Assembly: GCA_947589745.1 (NCBI GenBank)
Contig: CANQCS010000008.1
Span: 19,025 to 83,024 of the forward strand
DNA length: 64,000 nucleotides
Source: an uncultured Oscillospiraceae bacterium
GTDB lineage: Bacteria; Bacillota; Clostridia; Oscillospirales; Oscillospiraceae
Direction of reading: 5' to 3'
Below are positions 1 to 7,401 of the stretch, in pieces. Positions within the stretch are counted from its first letter, which is position 1. Each line of letters begins with the position of its first letter. The translations under genes were made by a program, and so were the position numbers. Below the pieces are notes generated by a model. It was given only the letters and a program-made list of their open reading frames with translations, had not been told where the DNA came from and did not search any database.

Positions 1-78
1 CTTTTTCTTCTTTTTCTTTTTGCGGGGCGCGGCCTCGCCGGGGGCCTGTCCGCTGGGATCTGCGCGTTCCGGACTCAT
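1..78 (-). CDS. N-terminus of unknown Lys-rich protein (partial)
   Basis: Only the first 26 codons are present. The gene reads leftward off the window from ATG at 78, with a strong AAGGAGGT-type ribosome binding site at about 88-94. The visible peptide starts MSPERADPSGQ and runs into an unbroken lysine stretch at the window edge. Such a charged, Pro/Ala-rich start is often a cytoplasmic tail before a membrane segment, but the rest is missing and no family can be named. The start is well supported; the function is unknown. Confidence 0.55.
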   Translation of the reverse strand, partial: MSPERADPSGQAPGEAAPRKKKKKKK

Positions 79-304
79 GCGCGATGTACCTCCTTATATA
101 TAAGATGAACAGCCCGTCCCGGGTGGGGAGGGCGGGAGAGGGCATATCAGAGTATGCTTACTCTACAGTATAACACGGCTTGTCAACCATGAAAAGGGAG
201 AAAATAGAGAAAAAACCGTTCCAGAAGAAAGAGAACTCGAAAAATTCTTCATAAAATACAAAAAAGAGGTACAGAAATCGTCGAAATGTCACATGGAATA
301 GGGG

Positions 305-333
305 TTGCAATTTTGGAGAAAACGGGGTACACT
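305..333 (+). promoter_or_regulatory. Promoter of DUF1292 gene
   Basis: TTGCAA (305-310), a 17 bp spacer and TACACT (328-333) give a plausible sigma-A-type promoter about 55 bp upstream of the DUF1292 start. The rest of the 310 bp between the leftward partial gene and this gene is AT-rich; I see nothing else in it. Confidence 0.5.
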
Positions 334-389
334 ATAGGTGCGGACGGAAAAGGCCGTCCGGCCACCTCACGGGACAAGGAGGCGCGGAT

Positions 390-695
390 ATGAGCGAAGA
401 GTACGGCCCGGATTTCATCACCATAACGGACGAGGACGGCAACGATATCGAGCTGGAATTCCTGGACGCGCTGGAGCACAAGGGCCAGACCTACATGGCG
501 TTCTATCCCGCCGTGGAGGAGGGGGCCGACGAGGACAGCGAGGACTACGGCCTGGTCATCCTGAAGTCCATCGTGGAAAACGGGGAGGAGCTGCTCTCCA
601 CCCTGGACACCGACGAGGAGCTGAACGAGGTGTACGACCTCTTCATGGAGCGCCTCTTCTCCGAGGAAGAGGACGAGGAGGGCGGCGAGGACTGA
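390..695 (+). CDS. DUF1292 domain-containing protein
   Basis: A 101-residue, very acidic protein (MSEEYGPDFITITDEDGNDI...) matching the DUF1292 family by its N-terminal pattern of a short beta strand, acidic turn (TDEDGN), then hydrophobic and YMAFYP-type segments. DUF1292 proteins (YrzB in Bacillus) are small, uncharacterised and often lie near ruvX and other housekeeping genes in Firmicutes. Start ATG 390 has the RBS AAGGAGG just upstream. The C-terminus ends in an Asp/Glu run. It is followed directly by the 6S-like RNA. The biochemical role is not known. Confidence 0.85.
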   Translation: MSEEYGPDFITITDEDGNDIELEFLDALEHKGQTYMAFYPAVEEGADEDSEDYGLVILKSIVENGEELLSTLDTDEELNEVYDLFMERLFSEEEDEEGGED

Positions 696-767
696 GCCGC
701 TGTTCTTTCAGACGGAAGGACAGGGAAAAAAGTTCCCGCTCCGGTGAACGAAGCATAGAATAAAAAT

Positions 768-963
768 GTGCCCTGCGGGGTGCGTGATGGGCCTTCTTTT
801 AACCCACATTCTGTTATACGGGATGCTGGTTCATCGTCTGGTTTGCAGGCCTCCCGGCTGCCACCTGCGGTTGGAAGTTGGAAGCAGTAAAGGACGGTGC
901 AGGCGACCCACCTGCCAAGCGTGTGCAGGTTATAACAGGGTCCACACGGCCATCGCGGGGCAC
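768..963 (+). ncRNA. ssrS: 6S RNA (SsrS-like)
   Basis: No ORF in the stretch looks real, but it folds as a long closing stem. GTGCCCTGC at 768 pairs with GCGGGGCAC ending at 963, and inside it GATGGGCC pairs with GGCCATC. Between them are the purine-rich and CCTCCCG/ACGGGATGCTGG-like blocks that I recall from clostridial 6S RNAs. A -10 box TAGAAT (756-761) lies 7 nt before the 5' end and a strong terminator follows at 1001. 6S RNA mimics an open promoter and binds the housekeeping RNA polymerase in stationary phase. The assignment rests on structure and remembered consensus, so a covariance-model search should confirm it. Confidence 0.7.
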
Positions 964-1000
964 TATTTTGCGCAAAAACAGGGATGGTATGATTTATTTT

Positions 1001-1036
1001 GCGGCCTGTCTGGAACGAATCCAGACGGGCCGCTTT
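1001..1036 (+). terminator. Rho-independent terminator of the 6S-like RNA
   Basis: A 13 bp stem (GCGGCCTGTCTGG with its complement CCAGACGGGCCGC) around a 6 nt loop is followed by TTTTC. It lies 38 nt downstream of the RNA's 3' end, so the primary transcript is probably trimmed. Confidence 0.8.
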
Positions 1037-1106
1037 TCGACAGGCAAAACAAGACATCACCGTGAATACCCCGCGCATCGGGTTTACATTTTCCCTGCTC
1101 ACGGCA

Positions 1107-1143
1107 AGAAAAATGCTCCCAGCAGACGGTCCGCTGGAAGCAC
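1107..1143 (-). terminator. Terminator of the leftward methyltransferase-like gene
   Basis: Read on the minus strand, an 11 bp stem (GTGCTTCCAGC against GCTGGGAGCAT, one wobble) is followed by TTTTTCTT, 16 bp past the stop codon of the gene ending at 1159. Confidence 0.7.
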
Positions 1144-1158
1144 TCGGGATCATTTTCG

Positions 1159-1752
1159 TTAACGTATCTTTCGGAACAGAAAAATACGCTGCATCTCAAC
1201 TTCTGACAAATAGGGCGTGGCAAGCTCCTCCGGCAGCGGCACCCTGACCGGACGCCGGATCCCGGGCCTCAGCGCTACTCCGTCATCCTCCAGGTCCATC
1301 GTGCCCAGCAATTCGTAGTCCTCGTCCAGATGGGCAAGGAACCAATCCTCCGGCCCCTCGGCCACCAGAAGCAAGCCGCCCTCCTTCAGATAGGGCTTCA
1401 TCGCCTGCCCCACATCTCCGGCGTAGAAGGAAAGGAGCAGATCAAACTGCGGCAGCTCCGGCGGCCGGTTGTAATCGCATCCGTAAAAGACAGCCTGCAC
1501 ATCTTCCGGAAACACCTTGTAGTCGCTGACCAGCTCGCCAATGTCTGTATGGTCTTGGAACCACTCCTGCACCCACAGCGCCTTGTCCAGATAGCAGACA
1601 TGGGGGATGAACAGAGATGGGGCAATGTCGTTGGCTGAACCCGGATACAGCGCGGTCTCGATTTGGAATTGTTCCGCGACGGTCTGGTAACACCAGATGC
1701 GGTAATCGCCCACTTCGCTCAGGTAAGCAGGAAGACAAGCCGTGTTGTACAT
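1159..1752 (-). CDS. Methyltransferase-like hypothetical protein
   Basis: A 197-residue single gene with its own terminator. It resembles a SAM-dependent Rossmann methyltransferase. YPGSANDIAPS near residue 37 resembles a motif I region, FIPHVCYLD a motif II-like strand, and FDLLLSFYAG...YLKEGGLLLVAEGP (about residues 104-132) the motif IV-VI region with the characteristic KxGG turn. The glycine-rich loop is atypical, so catalysis cannot be assumed. Start ATG 1752 has a GGGAGGGGAGAGG ribosome binding site. The C-terminus ends FLFRKIR, as in many class I methyltransferases. Neighbours give no pathway. The fold is a moderate-confidence inference; the substrate is unknown. Confidence 0.55.
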   Translation of the reverse strand: MYNTACLPAYLSEVGDYRIWCYQTVAEQFQIETALYPGSANDIAPSLFIPHVCYLDKALWVQEWFQDHTDIGELVSDYKVFPEDVQAVFYGCDYNRPPELPQFDLLLSFYAGDVGQAMKPYLKEGGLLLVAEGPEDWFLAHLDEDYELLGTMDLEDDGVALRPGIRRPVRVPLPEELATPYLSEVEMQRIFLFRKIR

Positions 1753-1896
1753 GATGACCTCTCCCCTCCCACTCTCAGGAAACTACGAGCACTTTAGCAG
1801 ATGAATCCCGGAATGTCAATGCAACTATTATTCAGTTCATTTTTGGTGATTTTTGGCAGCGAAATGGTTTGTTTCGATAGAATTAAGTTCAAAAAT

Positions 1897-1925
1897 AAAG
1901 AGCTTCCCTTTTGAGGAAACTCTTT
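1897..1925. other. Hairpin in long intergenic region
   Basis: The 1753-2311 gap has no credible gene. It contains an imperfect 11 bp hairpin (AAAGAGCTTCC with GGAAACTCTTT, one unpaired base per arm), a diverged copy of the dispersed repeat and a strong bidirectional terminator. Nothing else was recognised. Confidence 0.45.
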
Positions 1926-1959
1926 GAGCAATCGTTCCTTTCTTCCGTTAAAGCCATGC

Positions 1960-2051
1960 ATCGCTGACGGGTAAGAAATGCCGGAACCGCAGCGCTTTGG
2001 CAGTGATATTAAAGGTTTTTTTGATGCTTTTTCTTTCAGGAAAAAAGTATC
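1960..2051 (-). repeat. Diverged copy of the dispersed 117-bp hairpin element
   Basis: This stretch matches full copies elsewhere (for example 26442-26559) from the GTAAGAAATG block through the GCTTTGG and TTTTTTTGAT blocks to the terminal hairpin at 2023-2051 (GATGCTTTTTC pairing with GAAAAAAGTATC, slightly degraded). The distal end beyond about 1960 is not recognisable, so this is an old or truncated copy. Confidence 0.7.
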
Positions 2052-2120
2052 AGGAGGCCGCCTCTTTATCGTTTTTGAGGGAAGGGCTGAACTGTAAACT
2101 CCGCATCTCACACGGGGACA

Positions 2121-2176
2121 AAAAATCGAACCCCCTGACCGGCAGCTTACGTTACCGGTCAGAGGGTTCTTCTTTT
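2121..2176. terminator. Bidirectional terminator of the purine salvage operon
   Basis: A 15 bp stem (GAACCCCCTGACCGG at 2128-2142 with CCGGTCAGAGGGTTC at 2155-2169, one mismatch) has T-rich tails on both strands (GATTTTTTG leftward). It ends the leftward operon whose last gene is the phosphorylase at 2312. Confidence 0.8.
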
Positions 2177-2311
2177 ATGGTTACTTTACGCAAATGTCAG
2201 CCCACTGCGTACTGCACAAATAGCGCTCATTTCCTCATGAAGTCTCTATGGCCCGACCGGCCTCCCGGGGCGCGGTACAGCGGGCCAGGGGCCGGTGCGA
2301 TGCACCGCATA

Positions 2312-3130
2312 TTACGCAATGTCGATCATCAGCCGGAGAAGCCGGGTAAACTCCGCCTTGACCCGGTTCGCGGTCTCCACCACCTCGCTGTGGTCCAGCG
2401 GGGTTGCCTGCATACCAGCTGCAAGATTGGTGATACAGCTGACACCCATGACCTGCAGGCCGCAGTGCCTGGCTGCGATGGCCTCCGGCACGGTGGACAT
2501 CCCCACGGCGTCCCCGCCCATGATCCGGGCAAAACGGACCTCCGCCGGGGTCTCATAGCTGGGGCCGCTGAACATGACATAGACGCCCTCATCCAGGCGG
2601 ATGCCCTCCGCCGCGGCAAGAGGCTTCAGCTTCTCCCGGAGTTCCCTGGAGTATACGTCGCTCATGTCCGGGAACCGGGGACCGAAATCCTCCAGATTGG
2701 GCCCGATCAGGGGATTCATGCCGGAATAGTTGATATGGTCCTTCATCAGCATCAGCGTCCCCGCGGGCCAGCCGGGGTTGACACCACCGGCGGCATTGGT
2801 GAGGATCAGCGTCTTTACCCCCAACTTGGCCATGACACGCACCGGCATGACGATCTGCCGCGGCGTATAGCCCTCGTAATAGTGGATGCGGCCCCGCAGC
2901 GCGACGACATACTTTCCCTGGGTGCGGCCAAACACAAAGGCTCCCGTGTGGCCCTCCACCGTGGAGACCGGAAAACCGGGAATATCGGAAAACGGGATCA
3001 CGACGGGGTCCTCCAGCGTATCGCAGAAGTCCCCCAGGCCGCTCCCCAGGATCAGGCCCACGCTGGGGACCGTGTGGACCAGCGAACGGATGCGGTAAAA
3101 CGCGCTGCTGATCCCCATTCTCTCTTTCAT
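2312..3130 (-). CDS. punA: Purine-nucleoside phosphorylase (trimeric PNP-I type)
   Basis: A 272-residue protein of the inosine/guanosine PNP family, which splits purine (deoxy)ribonucleosides with phosphate into base and pentose-1-phosphate in the cytoplasm. Visible signatures are LGSGLGDFCD near residue 29 (phosphate loop), GRIHYYEGY, TNAAGGVN near residue 112, and GDAVGMSTVPEAIAARH near residue 210 (substrate-binding region). Length is normal. Start ATG 3130 has an AAGGAGG site inside the end of the adenine deaminase gene, 5 bp away, so the two are translationally close. It is the last gene of a six-gene leftward set handling nucleosides. Confidence 0.93.
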   Translation of the reverse strand: MKERMGISSAFYRIRSLVHTVPSVGLILGSGLGDFCDTLEDPVVIPFSDIPGFPVSTVEGHTGAFVFGRTQGKYVVALRGRIHYYEGYTPRQIVMPVRVMAKLGVKTLILTNAAGGVNPGWPAGTLMLMKDHINYSGMNPLIGPNLEDFGPRFPDMSDVYSRELREKLKPLAAAEGIRLDEGVYVMFSGPSYETPAEVRFARIMGGDAVGMSTVPEAIAARHCGLQVMGVSCITNLAAGMQATPLDHSEVVETANRVKAEFTRLLRLMIDIA

Positions 3131-3135
3131 GCTCT

Positions 3136-4884
3136 TTACGCCTCCTTGTACGTTACCAGCGTCTGTGTCAATGCGTCCACCATTCCCCGCGTCGTGATGC
3201 GGAGTTCCGGGATCACGGGCAGAGCCATAAAGCTCAGCGTCATAAAGGGGTCAATGCCGGTGCCGACCCCGCGCTCGTGGGCCATCCGCTTGGCCTCCTC
3301 CAGCGCGGAGTTGACCTGCTCCAGGGAGTCCTCACTCATAATGCCCGCGATGGATAGCACGACTTCGCTGACAATGGCCCCCCGGTCCGCCAGCACGATC
3401 CCGCCCTGGTTGGAGAGGATGCGGTTCACGGCGGCGGCCATGTCATCGTCGTTGGTCCCCACGACGATGATGTTGTGGGAGTCGTGGGAGATGCTGGCGG
3501 CGACCGCGCCGGAGGACAGCCCGTATCCCTTGATGTAGCCGATCCCGATATGGCCTGTATTTCTGTGCCGCTCCACCACTGCGATCTTCAGAATATCCCC
3601 GGCAATGTCGATCCCGTTCGCGAAGCCCAGATTCCGGGACACGATCTCGCCGGGCACCAAGCCGAGCATCGCCTTGGGGGCGTCGGCGCGAAAATCCGAC
3701 GGAGTGAGCGGAGACGCGTGGAATGTGCTGTGGGCCTTCTCCGCCAGTTCCGGCGCGATCCTCGGAATCTCAAAGGGCTTTGCGCAGCCGTCCTCCGCCA
3801 CGAGCCGCCCGTCCTTGAAGACGCTGCGGACGCGCAGCGTCTCCAAATCGTCGACTACCACCATATCCGCCCGGTATCCGGGCGCGATGGCACCGGTGCG
3901 CTCCATGTGGAAATAGTTGGCCGCGTTCCAGCTGGCCGCCTTGACGGCCAAAATGGGATCGACCCCCGCCGCAATGGCCCGGCGGATGTGGTGGTCAATG
4001 TGTCCCGCCTCCAGCAGGTCGCCTGGGTGCTTGTCGTCGCAGCAGAACATACAGCGGCTGGCGTAGGGATATTTCAGAAGCGGCAGGAGAGCGTCCAGAT
4101 TTTTGGCGGCCGTGCCCTCCCGGATCATGATATACTGGCCCAGCTCGATTTTTGCCATCGCGTCCGCCAGATCGCTGCACTCGTGGTCGGATTGGACGCC
4201 CGCGGTGATGTAGGCGTTCAGACCCTTCCCGGAGAGGCCGGGGGCGTGGCCGTCAATGACTTTTCCGCGGACCTGGGCGGCGGCGATCTTGTCCACCACC
4301 CGGGGCGCCGCCTCCACGGTCCCGATATAGTCCATGACCTCCGCGAGTCCCAACACCCTGGGGTGGCGGTAGAACCCATCCAGGCAGTGGTAGTCCAGCT
4401 CGGCGCCGCTTTCGTCCATGGGCGTGGCGGGGACGCAGGAGGGCAGCATGAACTTCACATCCACCGGCAGGCCGCGGGTGGCCTGGAGCATGTACTCGAT
4501 CCCGTCCGTGCCCATCACGTTGGCGATCTCATGGGGGTCCGTGACCACGGTGGTCGTGCCGTGGGGCAGCACCGCCCGCACAAATTCCGCCGGTGACACC
4601 AGGGAGCTCTCCAGGTGGATATGGGCGTCGATGAACCCTGGCAGGACGATTTTCCCGGAGAGGTCTATCTCCTCTTTCCCCTCATAGCTCCCGATGCCCG
4701 CGATCTGTCCACCCGCGACAGCGATGTCGCCCCGGCAGATCCGGTCCGTGAATACGTTTACATAGGAGGCGTTCTTCAGCACCAGGCCGGCGGCCCGGCA
4801 GCCCGCGGCGACGCGGATCGCCTCCCGCTTCTCCCCCACCTGCTGAAGCATCCGCTCCGTGTCATTTGTCTGAAAGACCGTCAT
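3136..4884 (-). CDS. ade: Adenine deaminase
   Basis: A 582-residue amidohydrolase-superfamily enzyme that converts adenine to hypoxanthine and ammonia. The metal-binding GFIDAHIHLESSL motif lies near residue 80. Further family motifs are VTDPHEIANVMG, DGHAPGLSGKGLNAY, SDHECSD and the C-terminal domain motif SISHDSHNI. Length matches Ade of Bacillus (about 577). The start overlaps the stop of the upstream deoxyribosyltransferase by 4 bp (ATGA), which indicates translational coupling. Together with PNP and the nucleoside hydrolase, this lets the cell strip adenine nucleosides down to hypoxanthine. Confidence 0.95.
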   Translation of the reverse strand: MTVFQTNDTERMLQQVGEKREAIRVAAGCRAAGLVLKNASYVNVFTDRICRGDIAVAGGQIAGIGSYEGKEEIDLSGKIVLPGFIDAHIHLESSLVSPAEFVRAVLPHGTTTVVTDPHEIANVMGTDGIEYMLQATRGLPVDVKFMLPSCVPATPMDESGAELDYHCLDGFYRHPRVLGLAEVMDYIGTVEAAPRVVDKIAAAQVRGKVIDGHAPGLSGKGLNAYITAGVQSDHECSDLADAMAKIELGQYIMIREGTAAKNLDALLPLLKYPYASRCMFCCDDKHPGDLLEAGHIDHHIRRAIAAGVDPILAVKAASWNAANYFHMERTGAIAPGYRADMVVVDDLETLRVRSVFKDGRLVAEDGCAKPFEIPRIAPELAEKAHSTFHASPLTPSDFRADAPKAMLGLVPGEIVSRNLGFANGIDIAGDILKIAVVERHRNTGHIGIGYIKGYGLSSGAVAASISHDSHNIIVVGTNDDDMAAAVNRILSNQGGIVLADRGAIVSEVVLSIAGIMSEDSLEQVNSALEEAKRMAHERGVGTGIDPFMTLSFMALPVIPELRITTRGMVDALTQTLVTYKEA

Positions 4885-5975
4885 TTCGTTCCCTCCAGGT
4901 CCAGGGCCGCCCGCCGCAGCGCGTCCTCAAAACCGCCCTGCACAATGGTCATGGAGCAGGCGAACATGATGTTGAGGGGGTAGTCGAAGTTCTCCGCATT
5001 GCAGCCGCAGGCGTCCCGGTACTCCCGCGCCGCGCCCAGGTTGGGGACGCGCTCGATCATCCGCCGGGTGTCCGCCATGTATCCGTACAGCTTTTTCCCC
5101 AGCTGGAAGCCCATGCCGCACTCGAAGGCCGTGTCGCTGTCCGGCTCCCAGCCGTGGAAGTCGTTCAGGTCCGCGATCACAATGTCGCAGTTGCGGACAT
5201 GCTGCTGCTGGCGGTCAAAGATGTGATACGCCTGGGTGTACGGATCATCGGAGGACACCGGCGGTACGCCGGGCGCCTCGTCCGCCGGTGTAATAGCGTA
5301 GAAGCCCAGTTCCCCACAGAGGGCCTTCATCCCCGCGTAGCGCCGGACGGCGTCGGGCGCGTACCGCTCGTGACCGGCCAGGTACACCACCGGCTTTCCC
5401 ACATCCCCCAGCGTCCGGCCGGGGACCGGCGCGGCGGGGGGAACGCGTCCGCCCCTCCGTTTCCGCTCCTCCTCGCGGTCCAGGGCGAAGACCTGGAGGC
5501 AGTCGTCGAAGTCGCCCTCCACGATCTTCATGGAGCCCACCACGTTGGGGGAAAAGGGGAGATGGCTGTAAGGCAGCGGACGCCCCTTTTGGTCATAGAG
5601 GACGCCGTCCCGGAGCACCCCGTTCTGGTACTTCCACGCCATGGGCCGCTTGTCCCGGGTGTATCCGTAGCAGTGGGCTCCCCTGGCATAGGCCATGCCC
5701 ACCTCGTAGATGCTCCCGCCGTCCACGTCCGCGCCGCGATAGAATTCCAGGTTGCAGAGGATCGCCGTGGAGGCGTCCATGCACCGGACGCAGTTGTCAA
5801 AGATGGCGTCTCCGTTCTTCCGGAGGTCTCGGGGGTCCATCTCGAGCTGCGTGTCGCTGGGCATGGTCACATCGAATCCTTTGACCCTGGCCCTGTCCCG
5901 CATGACATACCAGCGGGGATATCCGTCCTCGTAGAAGCACATGGGACCCGCAATATAGATGCTTTCCTTCTTCAT
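4881..5975 (-). CDS. Tandem-domain nucleoside 2-deoxyribosyltransferase
   Basis: 364 residues, twice the usual length, because it carries two deoxyribosyltransferase-like domains. Domain 1 (about 5-160) has IYIAGPMCF, IFDNCVRCMDAS, GGSIYEVGMAYARG and NVVGSMKIVEGDFDDCL. Domain 2 (about 192-355) repeats the pattern with VYLAGHERY, IFDRQQQHVRNCD, SDTAFECGMGFQLGK and MFACSMTIVQGGFEDAL. Both keep the glutamate (YEVG, FECG) that forms the covalent deoxyribosyl intermediate in this family. Such enzymes exchange or hydrolyse the base of deoxynucleosides. It sits 11 bp after nucleoside hydrolase and overlaps adenine deaminase. Domain duplication is read from the sequence; real substrates are unknown. 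Confidence 0.88.
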   Translation of the reverse strand: MKKESIYIAGPMCFYEDGYPRWYVMRDRARVKGFDVTMPSDTQLEMDPRDLRKNGDAIFDNCVRCMDASTAILCNLEFYRGADVDGGSIYEVGMAYARGAHCYGYTRDKRPMAWKYQNGVLRDGVLYDQKGRPLPYSHLPFSPNVVGSMKIVEGDFDDCLQVFALDREEERKRRGGRVPPAAPVPGRTLGDVGKPVVYLAGHERYAPDAVRRYAGMKALCGELGFYAITPADEAPGVPPVSSDDPYTQAYHIFDRQQQHVRNCDIVIADLNDFHGWEPDSDTAFECGMGFQLGKKLYGYMADTRRMIERVPNLGAAREYRDACGCNAENFDYPLNIMFACSMTIVQGGFEDALRRAALDLEGTK

Positions 5976-5986
5976 TTGGCCCTCCT

Positions 5987-6934
5987 TTACCGCAGTATCA
6001 GCTCGCTCAACAGCGCCAGGAACCGGCTGTAGTCCGCCTTCGCCCCGATGGTGATTCGCGGCAGATGGGTCCAGGCGTGGTGGTGGCGGCGGTCCAGCAC
6101 GGTCATGCCCAGCGTAAGACGGCTCTCCGTCTCCACGCCCACATGGCCCTGGATGGTCTCCACCAGGGTCGGGTCGATGGCATAGCCCACCGCCATGCAG
6201 TCAATGATGGTGGTGTACGCCTCGAACCCGATGCCGTCCGCGTAGCGGATCGCCTGCCGCAGAAAGCGCGCCTCCGGGCGGGGGCTGTCCGCAAACGACC
6301 GGATCTGCTGTTCCGAGAAATTCACATCAAAGTGGGTGGCCACATCCAGCCCCAATGCCACCAGCGGAAGCCCGGACTCATAGACGATCTTCGCCGCCTC
6401 CGGGTCCACGTAGACGTTCCACTCGCTCTGCGGCGTGTCCCCTGTGGCGTTGGTGAAGGCGTACCGGTTGAGGCCGAAGGCCCCCGAGATGGCGATGACG
6501 CCGGCGAGCTGCTCCGTCAGCTCCGGGGCCTTGGTGATGGCCATGGCCAGATTGCTCATGGGGCCCGTGCAGAGGACCGTGACCTCCCCCGGGTTCTCCC
6601 GCGCCAGGCGGATGATGATGTCAACAGCGTGCTCGGCGGCGGGGGGCGTGACCGGGTCCGGCAGGAAATTCTCCCCCTGGCCGTCCCGGCCGTGAGAGAA
6701 GGGGTCCGGCGGCGCGGGCCGCACCATGGGATGGGCCATTCCGCCGGCCACGGGGATATCCGTCCGTCCCAGCATCTCCAGCACCTTCCTGGCGTTGGCG
6801 CAGGTCACTGACACCGGGTAATTGCCGCTGACGGCGGTGACCGCCAGCAGCTCCAGGTCCGGGGACTTTGCCGCCATGATGATGGCGACGGAGTCGTCCA
6901 TGCCGGGATCACAATCCAAAATCACTTTTTTCAT
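5987..6934 (-). CDS. Nucleoside hydrolase (IunH family)
   Basis: A 315-residue inosine-uridine-preferring nucleoside N-ribohydrolase family protein. The Ca2+-binding signature LDCDPGMDDSVAI is at residues 6-18, with family motifs LLAVTAVSGNYPVSVTCANA, CTGPMSNLA and WNVYVDPEAA. It hydrolyses the N-glycosidic bond of ribonucleosides to ribose and base. It lacks a signal peptide, so it acts on imported nucleosides. Gene order (YjbQ upstream, deoxyribosyltransferase downstream) suggests one transcript. The exact nucleoside preference cannot be read from sequence. Confidence 0.92.
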   Translation of the reverse strand: MKKVILDCDPGMDDSVAIIMAAKSPDLELLAVTAVSGNYPVSVTCANARKVLEMLGRTDIPVAGGMAHPMVRPAPPDPFSHGRDGQGENFLPDPVTPPAAEHAVDIIIRLARENPGEVTVLCTGPMSNLAMAITKAPELTEQLAGVIAISGAFGLNRYAFTNATGDTPQSEWNVYVDPEAAKIVYESGLPLVALGLDVATHFDVNFSEQQIRSFADSPRPEARFLRQAIRYADGIGFEAYTTIIDCMAVGYAIDPTLVETIQGHVGVETESRLTLGMTVLDRRHHHAWTHLPRITIGAKADYSRFLALLSELILR

Positions 6935-6964
6935 ACGGCACCTCTCCCTATCCCCGCGGCCCGC

Positions 6965-7369
6965 TCAGTCCGCGTGGAGCTTGACAAAGTATTCCCGGTT
7001 CCGGGGACCGTCAAATTCCAGAAAATAGATTCCCTGGGAGTGGCCCAGCAGCAGCTTCCCCTCGTGGATAGGCAGCGTCATGTTGACGCCGATGAGGGAG
7101 GACTTCACATGGCCCGCCGCGTCTTGGGGCGTGTCGTGTTGGTGCTTGAAGTCAATGCGGGTGGGGATCAGGCGGCAGATCTCGTCCTGAAGGTCGAGAA
7201 ATCCGTTGGGGTCCCAGAAGGAGGTAATGGTGAGCCCCGCGGTGGTGTGGGGCGTGCAGACGATGCAGACCCCCTCCTGTATCCCGCTCTCGGCGACGAG
7301 GGACTTGATGTTGTCTGTGAGAGGGACCACGTCCCTCTCCTGGGTCTTGATCTTAAAGTTTTTCAGCAT
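6965..7369 (-). CDS. YjbQ family protein (UPF0047)
   Basis: A 134-residue compact protein of the YjbQ/UPF0047 family, with CTPHTTAGLTI at about 40-50 and the hallmark GHSQGIYFLEFDGPRNREYFV at the C-terminus. Family members bind metal through conserved histidines, and some have weak thiamine-phosphate synthase activity; the physiological role is open. Full length. Its place between a SIS enzyme and nucleoside hydrolase ties it to this catabolic locus, where it may act on a small phosphorylated or amine-containing intermediate. That link is inferred only from context. Confidence 0.88.
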   Translation of the reverse strand: MLKNFKIKTQERDVVPLTDNIKSLVAESGIQEGVCIVCTPHTTAGLTITSFWDPNGFLDLQDEICRLIPTRIDFKHQHDTPQDAAGHVKSSLIGVNMTLPIHEGKLLLGHSQGIYFLEFDGPRNREYFVKLHAD

Positions 7370-7401
7370 TTTTCTACCTCATACTCTTTCCAGAAAACGT
7401 A

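Noticed and set aside
1794..2111. 105-codon minus-strand frame overlapping a repeat copy
   Set aside because: AT-rich, no RBS, and part of its sequence is the dispersed element.
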